Assembly (NCBI GenBank): GCA_903813345.2
Contig: CAIIXF020000007.1
Location: 21,379,564 to 21,443,563, forward strand
Direction of reading: 5' to 3'
DNA length: 64,000 nt
DNA from: Owenia fusiformis
Lineage: Eukaryota > Annelida > Polychaeta > Sabellida > Oweniidae
The notes under the pieces were generated by a model, which saw only the letters and a program-made list of their open reading frames with translations, made no database searches and had not been told where the DNA came from. Each line of letters begins with the position of its first letter. Position 1 is the first letter of the stretch. This document shows positions 42,001 to 54,000 of the stretch, one piece after another. The translations under genes and the position numbers were made by a program.

Positions 42001-45000
42001 TGTTATTTGTAGCTCCTCCACCATTCAGGTGTAGCTGGTCTCAGTGGAAATGTCCAGGAGACTATAGAGTCTGTATCAATAGGACCCAGGTCTGTGATGG
42101 GAACCCTGACTGCCCTGAAGGACTGGATGAGAGTCCTGTGTGCAGTAAGTGTTATTAAAATGGCTCACACTCACAATTTATACCTGGTAGAAGGAGGATT
42201 GCCATACTAAAGGTCCTCCATAAAACCTTGCTTGGATGAGCAGACCAAAATGAGTGTATCAGGCCATCTATATATGGCCATAGATTGCAAATGGTGAATT
42301 GTGTGACTGGAATTTAACCAATTGCAACACAGCTTTTCAGTTGAAATGTCATTAAAATACTTTGTTACTCTGAATTTACATGCAAGATAACCTCCAATCA
42401 ATGTTTATGTTGTTTCCAGATGAGCAATCCTGCTATACCTCTAACCGTGGTGGGTGCAACCAGATCTGCCGCAACACACCATTTGGTGCTACATGTTTTT
42501 GTAGGCGGGGCTACATCCTTAATGACACAACAACTTGTATAGGTATGTCATGATGGGTAAAGGGGACTGGGGTTGATTTATGTCTAGATCCTAGCACATG
42601 GTAGTCTTGTTTCTTCAAAATCGAATGAGAATCAGACCATTGGAACTCCTTTCTGAAGGAAGTTTAGCCATAAAGGTAAAATGATGTAGAGGAGGAGGTC
42701 GGTAAGAATGTATCATGGGTTGTGCCTTTTGTTGCTATAGCAACGATTATTCAATAACCAATCATAGTTGAGATGAGATGCAGTCAAATGATCTGGAAAA
42801 ATGAGAATAATATATCTTATATATTATTATGTCACCAACAGAAGTTGTGACATATTGTTATAGTCACCACCTTTTTGTGGACAACTGTGTTTGTAACAAC
42901 TGGGAAGTCTTGGGAAAATATATTTCTTAATGGCACATTGCCCCTTTAAAATTAATCATCAAGAATTGAGTGCAAAAAATGATAACCATGACAACTTTAT
43001 AGTAATGTGCATGTTATTTAATGTTTTAGATCAGAATGAGTGTGCTGAGTTCAAGTGTAGCCAGACCTGCTTTAATACCAAAGGTTCTTTCTATTGTGGC
43101 TGTGACGAGGGTTACAGCTTAATGCCCGATAGGACAACATGTAAAGCTGCAAGTAAGTAAAACATCTCACCATTTATTGTTCATATGTTAAAAATAGCAA
43201 GGTTAGAGTTGGGCGTCCACGACTTTTGGATCACCCCTCGTACAATCTTTTTCGATTTGCCATCTTAGCCAATAGAATGCTAAAATATTGACCAATCAGA
43301 TACATTGTTACAATCCCCCAATCAAATGTTATGTATTGTTAGATAGCATAGTATCATTATAGTAATCATATATTTGTTTTTATTTTTTTAAGATGGCACT
43401 GCTTTCATTCTTGCCGCATCATTCCGTGGAGTGATACGTAGCAATACAGCACTAAATCGCTTCAGTTCAACACCTATACGAGGGTTTATACATTCAATGA
43501 CATACGATAATGTGGAAGACAAAGTCTACTACACAAAATATGTTAGATCAACCAGCATGAGGCAGATGCAGATCTTTAGCGCATTGTCCAATGGAACAAA
43601 CCCTCAGATGGTATGTTTATTAGTATTTATCATTCAAAATTAAAGGAGTAAAATGTCCAATGCAGTCCATTTGATAATTTGTATTGTATTAAGTGATCAA
43701 GATCTTCTTACATAGAACAGTTCAAATACGTTTTTGAACCTATGAGCAACTTTGGGGACTTCATCCCCAATGTCCCCTAGTACTACCTTTATCAGTGATA
43801 TAAGACACCAACTTCTTTCTTGTGCCCACCCTACCATACCACTCAGGTCATTCTGTGTTTTGATATAAAGTGTGACTGAAATAAAGGGACTTGTTGTTTT
43901 GTTTATATTCTGGATTCTTTTTCATACAGATCATTGAGCATGGTGTTTTTGCCAATGCCCTGGCAGTGGATTGGATAGGACGCAACTTGTATTGGCTTGA
44001 CTCACTTGGAGACACTATCAATGTTGCTACCCTAGATGGAACCTACCGCACCATGCTGTTCAAAGAAAATGCTACCAGGATCAGGGGCCTTGCTCTTGAC
44101 CCAAGAGAAGAGTGAGTGATATCCAAGAAGATTTTATATATGAATTTTATTCAGTTTTAACACATAATTTTTTACCATTTGCAAAAGTTTGACATAATTG
44201 AGATACTTAGAGTGTGATCATTCTTATTTTCAATTAGAGTATGTCATCATGATAAAACTACATGTATTTGGATCTGCAATTTGATGTTTTAAGATCATAC
44301 AGTCTTTATTAGCTAGAAATATGCCTTGTTTAAATAGTTCATTGAGAAAAGTTAAGAAATCATTAAGATCGTATTGGTTAGATGATTTACAATTACTAAT
44401 ATCTCCATCACAAGTAGAAAACCTACAGTAGCTCACCTCTCGCTTACATGTCTTTTTTATTTTTTATTTTTATTTAAGTCTCATGTATTCTTGTACTCAG
44501 ATCTATTCATAACTACATACCAGTATTACTTTCCCATTGACAATACATTGCTTGAAATAAAAAATCTTAAGTTTGATGCGTTTTATTTTAGTGCGCGTCT
44601 GATGTTCTGGGGTGACTATGGGCAGAATCCAGCCATAATGGCCGCTGGCATGGATGGAAGCAACAGACGCATTGTAACCACTGAAAAGGTTTATTACCCA
44701 GTTTCCGTGACAATTGACCTTCCTACAAGAAGAGTCTATTTTATGGATTACCACTCGGAAGAAATTGCATTCGTGAATTATGATGGAACTGGACGTCATC
44801 AAGTAATCGAGAGTGATTTGGTAAGTTAGCAGCAAGGCATACTGTATATAACATGGTTTCATGTAATGAGTAATTTATGAGATGAGGCTAATGCTGAACT
44901 TTTGACTAGAGATGTCTTCTACGTTGCATCATTGAATAAACAAAAAAATACAAAATTCAATCCTCTATTTTTAAAGGCCTCCTGGATTTATACGTCCTCT

Positions 45001-48000
45001 CAATAGGCTACAAGTGTATATCATTAGTTAAGGTAGTTATACACTGTCAAAAGATGGCACCCTGTTATAGCTGAGTGTATACCTACCTAAAGTGTAAAGA
45101 CATATTTTTCTTTTTTAATGGACCATGGGAGGCTGGAGGAGAAAGGTAAACTGGTGTTGCTTTTGTCATTTTTGCACTTATGTTTTATGCAGAAATAACC
45201 ATTTGAGTGTTGATTTGCATATGTATACATGTGTATTTTGTTGTGTAGGATTATTAGCTCACATGGTGAGCTTTTGCAATCACTCACTTGTCCGTCTGTC
45301 TGTCCGTCCATCTGTCCGTCCGTCAACAATAGTGGCACGTTTTAAAATCTCTGTCGATAGGATTCCTGTTTTAAGTTATTTCTGTTCAACATCAATACAG
45401 AAAACTCCCCTATGACTCCTGGTTCAAAAGCTCGCCTATTTTCAAAATGGCCGCCACTTTTGTCTCGCGAAATTCACTTTTGACTAGGGGTGAGACGACA
45501 ACCCGATGAGTCGAGGACTCGCGGGTTTGGGGCTTCGAGTCGAGTCGAATCGAGTCGAAGTTGATGAATCGAATCATTTTCGAGTTGAGAAAAAAATTCG
45601 AAAATATAAAAAAATTCAGAAAAATACTGTCAATATGCATGTTTTTACTCGATATTGCGTTGAATATATAAGTTTCAATGACTTGGATATGCTTGTATTA
45701 AATTCTTATATTGTATGTACACATAAATGAAAGAATATATGTAATAAAATCAGAATAAACTTACGACGAATTGTGTTTGTTTATATTTCCAGCTTTCCAC
45801 CATTGACGCATTAAAAATACGAACGGTCAAAAGCGATGTTGTTCGCACTTTATCTGACTCGAAACGGATTCGAAACTCGAATCGTCATTTTCTGACTCGA
45901 ATCGGATTTTTTCGACTCGTCTCACCCCTACTTTTGACCCATTTGTTTTAAAACCTCTGTCGATAGGATTCCCGTTTTAAGTTATTTCTGTTCAACATCA
46001 ATACAGAGAACTCCCCTATGACTCCTGGTTCAAAAGCTCGCCTATTTTCAAAATGGCCGTCACTTTTGTCTCGCGAAATTCACTTTTGACCCATTTGTTT
46101 TAAAACCTCTGTCGATAGGATTCCCGTTTTAAGTTATTTCTGTTCAACATCAATACAGAGAACTCCCCTATGACTCTTGGTTCAAAAGCTCGCCTATTTT
46201 CAAAATGGCCGTCACTTTTGTCTCGCGAAATTCACTTTTGACCCATTTCCTAGCTTTACAAATAATTTCAGGTGTCCTTCACTGTAAAAATCCATGTCAA
46301 TGTAAAGGGTAGATATATGTGATAATATTGTTACAAAAAATCAGCGAAAATTATATCCATTTTTTTATTTTCAGCCATTTTAGTTAACATTGATTTGTCT
46401 ATCTGACTCGCGAAATCCACTTTCCGTCAATAACAGTGGCACGTTTTAAAACCTCTGTCGATAGGATTCCTGTTTTAAGTTATTTCTGTTCAACATCAAT
46501 ACAGAAAACTCCCCTATGACTCCTGGTTCAAAAGCTCGCCTATTTTCAAAATGGCCGCCATTTTTGTCTCGCGAAATTCACTTTTGACCCATTTCCTAGC
46601 TTTACAAATAATTTCAAGTGTCCTACATTGTAAAAATCCATGTCAATGTAAAGAGTAGATGTATGAAATAATTTTGTTACGAAAAATCAGCGAAAAATTA
46701 TATCCATTTTTTTATTTTCAGCTATTTTAGTTAACATTGATTTGTTCATCTCTCTCGCAAAATCCACTTTTGGACCATTTACCTTAAACCCTCTGTCGAT
46801 AGGATTTCCGTTTTAAGTTAATTTTGTTCAACATCAATACAAAAAACTCTCCTATGACTCTTGGTTCAAAAGCTCGCCTATTTTCAAAATGGTCGCCATT
46901 CTTGTTCCGCGAAATTCACTTTTTGCCCATTTCCTAGCTTTACAAATAATTCCAGCTGTCCTGCATTGTAAAAAGCTGTGTCACTGTAAAGAGTAGTTGT
47001 ATGAAATAATTTTGTTACAAAAAATCGGCAAAATATTATATCTGTTTTTTTATTTCCAGCCATTTTAGTTAACATTGATTTGTCCATCTGTCTTGCGAAA
47101 TCCTCTTTTGAACCATTTGCTTAAAACCTCTGTCGATAGGATTCCAGTTTCACATTATTTTCGTTCAACATCAATACAAAAAAACTCCCCTATGACTCCT
47201 GGTTCAAAAGCTTGCCTGATTTCAAAATGGTCGCCATTTTTGTCTCGCGAAATTCAATTTTGGCCTATTTTCTAGCTTTACAAATAATTTCAGGTGTCTT
47301 GCATTGCAAAAAGCCATGTCACTGTAAAGAGTAGTTGTATGAAATAATTTTGTTCCAAATAATTGGCAAAAAATTATATCCGTTTTTTTTCTCAGCCATT
47401 TTACTTAACATCGATTTGTCCATCTGTCTCTCAGTCAGTCCAAAATAGTGGCAAGTGGCTTGAAATAATTTTGTTACAAAAAATCAGCAAAAAATTATAT
47501 CCGGTTTTTTCTGTCACCATGTGAGCCCAGTACCCACGGTACTAATTTTTATGCTTTTTACTGAAATCTTGCATTCTGATTGGTTGATAGTTGTCTGGTA
47601 AGCCAAACTATTGGCAACACATGGTCAAATATATGCTTTTATTTTATGCAAATCAGATGTATTTATTTTAAATATTCAATCATATACAGGCTGGCCAAAA
47701 ACATCCATATTTTTATTTGGCAATAACTTTTTCAATAATGCATATATTTTGAAAGTATTTTGATGGAGATGCAGGAATCAATTTTACAAGTGCTTATGAA
47801 ATGGGATCAATACAATTAAGTGGTTTCTGAATTAGATGGAGAAAGATAAAGAAAGGCTGGTACAGCATAAATAAAACTAAAAGTGATTGGGAAAATTGGC
47901 TTGTAAATGGAAACCTATTCAGAGGTCTTAGTTGTGACAAGGAAGATCAACCTGGTGCTAGATTGTAAAACTTGCCCTTTCAATGTTGCTATCTTCCTGA

Positions 48001-51000
48001 CCAAAATAGAAGATTTGTGTTATTCTTTTTCACACAGAATTTGGCCAATCAGTTCTGTTTTCCTGGATGTAAAACTAAGAAATAGCACACTAAGAAATAT
48101 GGACATATTTTGGCCCACCTCGTATAATGTCTTATTATGTCACCACTCCAAAAGTGGTGACATATTGTTATGGTCTCCGTTTTTTTGCGACGGCGGTTGG
48201 CGTCCGGCGGTTGGTGGTTGGCGTCCTGCGGTTGGCGTCCGGCGTCTGTAACAATTTCTTACAACTTCCTATAACTTAACAAATACTGTTAAGACTGACT
48301 TCAATTTTTTTCTAAATCATCTACATGTTCTCAGAAGTTCAAATCTGACTTTAGATTTGACATTTGACCTTCAATGACCTTCTCAAGGTCAAAAAGGTCT
48401 TTTTTCAACTTGCTTCACATTGACTAAATTTTTTTTCAAAATCATCTACATGTTCTCAGAAATTCAAATCTGACTTTAGATTTGACATTTGACCTTCAAA
48501 TCTGACTTTAGATTTGACATTTGACCTTCAATGACCTCAAGGTCAAAAAAGGTCAAAAAGGTCTGTTTTCAACTTGCTTCAAATTGACTAAAATTTTTTT
48601 CAAAATCATCTACGTGTTCTCAGAAATTCAAATCTGACTTAAGATTTGACTTAAGATTTGACATTTGACCTTCAATGACCTTCTCAAGGTCAAAAAAGGT
48701 CAAAAAGGTCTGTTTTCAACTTGCTTCAAATTGACTAAAAAATTTTTTCAAAATCATCTACGTGTTCTCAGAAATTCAAATCTGACTTTAGATTCGACTT
48801 AAGATTTGACATTTGACCTTCAATGACCTTCTCAAAGTCAAAAAAGGTCAAAAAGGTCTTTTTTCAACTTGCTTCAAATTGACTAAATTTTTTTTTCAAA
48901 ATCATCTACATGTTCTCAGAAATTCAAATATGACTTAAGATTTGACATTTGACCTTCAATGACCTTCTCAAGGTCAAAAAAGGTCAAAAAGGTCTTTTTT
49001 CAACTTGCTTCAAATTGACTAATTTTTTTTTCAAAATCATCTACATGTTCTCAGAAATTCAAATCTGACTTTAGATTTGACATTTGACCTTTAATGACCT
49101 TCTCAAGGTCAAAAAAGGTCTGTTTTCAACTTGCTTCAAATTGACTAAAAAAAATTTTCAAAATCATCTACGTGTTCTCAGAAATTCAAATCTGTCTTTA
49201 GATTTGACATTTGACCTTTAATGACCTTCTCAAGGTCAAAAAAGGTCAAAAAGGTCTGTTTTCAACTTGCTTCAAATTGACTAAAAAAATTTTTCAAAAT
49301 CATCTACGTGTTCTCAGAAATTCAAATCTGACTTTAGATCTGACTTAAGATTTGACATTTGACCTTCAATGACCTTCTCAAAGTCAAAAAAGGTCAAAAA
49401 GGTCTTTTTTCAACTTGCTTCAAATTGACTAAATTTTTTTTTCAAAATCATCTACATGTTCTCAGAAATTCAAATCTGACTTTAGATTTGACATTTGACC
49501 TTCAATGACCTTCTCAATGTCAAAAAAGGTCAAAAAGGTATTTTTTCATCTTGCTTCAAATTGACTAATTTTTTTTTCAAAATCATCTACATGTTCTCAG
49601 AAATTCAAATATGACTTAAGATTTGACATTTGACCTTCAATGACCTTCTCAAGGTCAAAAAAGGTCAAAAAGGTCTTTTTTCAACTTGCTTCAAATTGAC
49701 TAAATTTTTTTTTCAAAATCATCTACATGTTCTCAGAAATTCAAATCTGACTTTAGATTTGACATTTGACCTTCAATGACCTTCTCAATGTCAAAAAAGG
49801 TCAAAAAGGTATTTTTTCATCTTGCTTCAAATTGACTAAATTTTTTTTCAAAATCATCTACATGTTCTCAGAAATTCAAATATGACTTAAGATTTGACAT
49901 TTGACCTTCAATGACCTTCTCAAGGTCAAAAAAGGTCAAAAAGGTCTTTTTTCAACTTGCTTCAAATTGACTAATTTTTTTTTTCAAAATCATCTACATG
50001 TTCTCAGAAATTCAAATCTGACTTTAGATTTGACATTTGACCTTTAATGACCTTCTCAAGGTCAAAAAAGGTCAAAAAGGTCTGTTTTCAACTTGCTTCA
50101 AATTGACCAAATTTTTTTTTCAAAATCATCTACATCTTTTCAGAAGTTCAAATTTGACTTTACAAGTTCTCAGAAATTCAAATCTGACTTAAGTTTGAAC
50201 TCATAATATTGTGAGCAACTAGGTGGTGACATTTTGTCATGTTAATGCCTTGTATAGATTCTGTCTAGAATCTGCTACCCCAAAATGAGTTTTATTGTCA
50301 GATGGAAAATCCTTTGAAAATAGTGATTTGAGTAAATATGTTCACTAGGATTTGCCATGTAGTTATCATGTGCTGCTTAAAATTTGTTTGCTTTATGGTT
50401 CATGTACATAATATTTACTTTCATGTTATTTTTAGATTAATTATCGTATTTTAAAACAAATGTGTCGAGTTGCATGCTGTCTTATGCTATATATATTGAG
50501 CTGAGATTCTACTTCATACAATATTATAGTAGGCTTAAATGTATTAAAAGAAAACTTTAAATAATTTCAATGTTAAAACTGTAAATTGTACAACAGTAAT
50601 CCCAAATAAGAGTGGTACAAACAGCAAAAATAATGTAAATAAGATACATTCAAGATTTCTGCTTTGCAATGAAGAATTTATGAAATGAAAATCAATAAAC
50701 ACTGAAGCATCCGCAGTGAATATTCCTGTTGGGAAAGTCGATTTACTTTTATCTGTTAAGATGGTGAAATGGCACAAGAGGACAGCCAAAATCTCAAATG
50801 TTTCATTCTTTCATTCATCAATTTTGATTAGTTTCTGAGAGATCCTAGAGGGGGCATCACTATCTTCGAGGACTTTGTTTATTGGGCTAACAAAGAGAAG
50901 GGCAGAAAGAGCAGTTTAAGACGGTGCAATAAATACACCTGTGAAGCTCAGAATATTATGAGCGCTAACACTGACTATCCTTCAGCTATGTTTATGGTAC

Positions 51001-54000
51001 ATCCTGCCCTCCAACCCAGTGGTGAGTTACCATGGCAACTGTTGTCATAGAGCTGGCATTGTGGTTCATGTGGCATGCTTCCTATGGTTTGAGTATTTGT
51101 ATGTTTCTTTCATATGTTTGGCACTAGATCCTATTTGCGACTGGTTTTATTTCATGGGATGGATGGAAAAGACTATTTCATTAATTATGTTAGAGTAATC
51201 ACCATGGCAAAGTTTATTTCCCACTTTTGTTATCTCGTATGGAGTTAACAAAATGGATTATGTATAGAATTTAGTGCAAGGCATTTGTTTTTACCCTTAA
51301 AACATATTGTCAATGTGTGTGTCTACCTGCATGACTGGATTACTACCTTGTAGTAATAATATCATAGTTGTCATTAATTAAAAACTGTGAAGTACTGTCG
51401 ATGCACCCAACGGCATAGTAGCATTTTTACTGTATGGAAAGGAACAATAATGACCTAAACTATGATATGGACCAAAAGGTGGTAATTCTAGCAAAAGATA
51501 TTATTTGAATGTATAGTATTTTTATTCAGCTATGAGTGTTGCTTCTTTTGCATGACTCTATGGTAAAACCGGGTATACTTATATAGTGTTTTTCCTTGTA
51601 GAACCATCTATTATTTGTCAACCTATTTGGGGATAATCTTGAAACTTTCTTCAAGAAATAAGTTGATCAAAGGATAGAACAACTATTTTGAGTTTTTTTA
51701 CTTGACTTCATGCCAATTATCCAGAAATTGCTTTCATTGGTAATGATTCTAAAAAGGGGAATGTCTAAAGAAATTGAAAATTCTATCCTTTGCTGCAACT
51801 ATGATAATGTTTTTAAGTAACTTTTAACACATAAACAGTAATGTAGGTGATGTTCTACTTTGTAGTTGGTACTCAACACCATATACTTTGCTGTACATCA
51901 TAATTGCTTGCTTTATTGTGAATATTTCGTAGAATTTTAGTACTCAGCTGTAGTATAGTAGTACAGCTGTAATATTTTAGTATACAGCTGTAGCATAGTA
52001 GTAAAACTGTAGTATTTTAGTATGCAGCTGTAGTATAGAAGTACAGCTGTAGTATTTTAATATACAGCTGTAGTGTTGTAGCACAGCTGTAGTATAGTAG
52101 TACAACTGTAGTATTTTAGTATACAGTTGTAGTATAGTAGTACAGCTATAGTATAGTAGTACAGCTATAGTATTGTCGCACATAGCTGCAGTGTTGTACA
52201 GTTTGAAGTGAGTTCTGAGAGACTGGGTGTCATTCTTTCAATCTTAGTTTTTTAAACAAAAGAAGCCATAATCTAAAAATAGGCAAGGCAAACTTATTAA
52301 ACCAAAAGAGAATAAAGTATTCTTATGGGACATACATTTCACAGTTTCAGCTGATAAATGCTAAAAAGTCACAGTCACAGCAAGTACAGTAAAAGTGAAA
52401 CACCTTTGGTACCTCTAAAAAGTTTTCCACTTAAACAGAGGTGTTCCACTTCTGCAGGTGTTCCACTTCACAGGTTTCACTGTACATGATTGTCTAGCCA
52501 TGGTCTACTCAAGTCAATAACTCACTTCAAACAAGAATTGAATAATGCATTTGAGATGCCTCTAAGGGTGTAAAACATTAAAAACATATCCTGTTGCAGT
52601 ATGTTTAACTATTATGCATGCCATTACCAACAGTTCCTGCGAAGCCCCTATAGCCTGCGAGTGTTTGAGGACAGGGTTTTCTGGGTTGGGCTGAGGAGAT
52701 GGGGTGAAATGAAGAGCTGTAATAAGTTTACATGTACAAATCAGACGCTTCATAGACATTGGTTATGGACTTTCGATTTTGAGATTATCCATCCAAGTAT
52801 CAAACCCATGGGTGAGTGGATGGCATCTGAATTGCCTGGAGGTGGTGGTGGAGGCACTTAATCAGGGGCTTGGGCTTGTCTGCCACAGAATTTGGGGCTA
52901 ATAAATACAAATAAGAAGGGTTGTAGGTTTTGCAATTTAGTGTAGGAATTTGCATGGTATTTTTTCAAAGAATTTATTTTTGAATTTACTCCGATGCAAA
53001 TAAAAATACAGATACACATAGTTGTGTTTAGCTCGTCTCGCGGCATTTTTAATACAATTATAATGTGTTATTTCATACATCTTGATTGTATTGTTTAATT
53101 TCGAATGATACTCTGAGAACCTCATTCCTGCAAAAATATGCAAACAATTTGAAATGTTTTAATATTGATTAGGATCCATCGTACACGTACATGCACTGTA
53201 TAATTAAACTAACACTTTTTCTGTGTACCTAATCAACATGCACTCTTTATTATAAGTTCAGCACAATACATTATAACACCTATTTGTTTTAATGTTGCAC
53301 ATACCAACTTATAATTTTGGTTTGCATGAAAAAATTGCCAAATTAGATATTTTGCCAAAATCCCAAAGAATACAAAAATAACAGAAATTCAACAATTACT
53401 ATAATTAAGAGAATAATCATTTATTGTACATAAGTTTAGTTGTATATACATAAATATTACAAATGTATCACATCCTAAAGGTATGAAAATTGTAAAGTAA
53501 AAAAGTCTAAATTGTCTTGATTTCCTGAGGCTCAAGTAATGCTTATTATATAAAACTATATTTAAATTTTCTGTAGCTGTCAATCCATGTGAAGACAATG
53601 GATGCAGTCACTTGTGTCTCCTGTCACCTGTTAGCACTAGTGGCTACACCTGTGCCTGCCCAATGGCCATGAAACTCGACTCTGATCAACTCAGCTGTGT
53701 CCAAGGTAAACTCAACTGATCTCTTGAATGCATTTTACAATGTATTAACCGCGTTATGTTGTTTCTCTTTCATTGGCATCGCTTTATTTTATATATACAG
53801 TAAGGTACTCTATGCATCATAACTTGTTTATTCAATAGTTGATTGCTTGCTGAAGATTGGGTTCAATGCCAAAATTCTTTAGGAATTTAAAAGAAGGTTC
53901 AAGAATTGTTGTTCGTTTTTATGAGCCTTAAAATATGTCTTCAGATCATACCGAGTTCTTACTCTATGGAAAAAATAACATGTATGTCCGTGGCATCACA

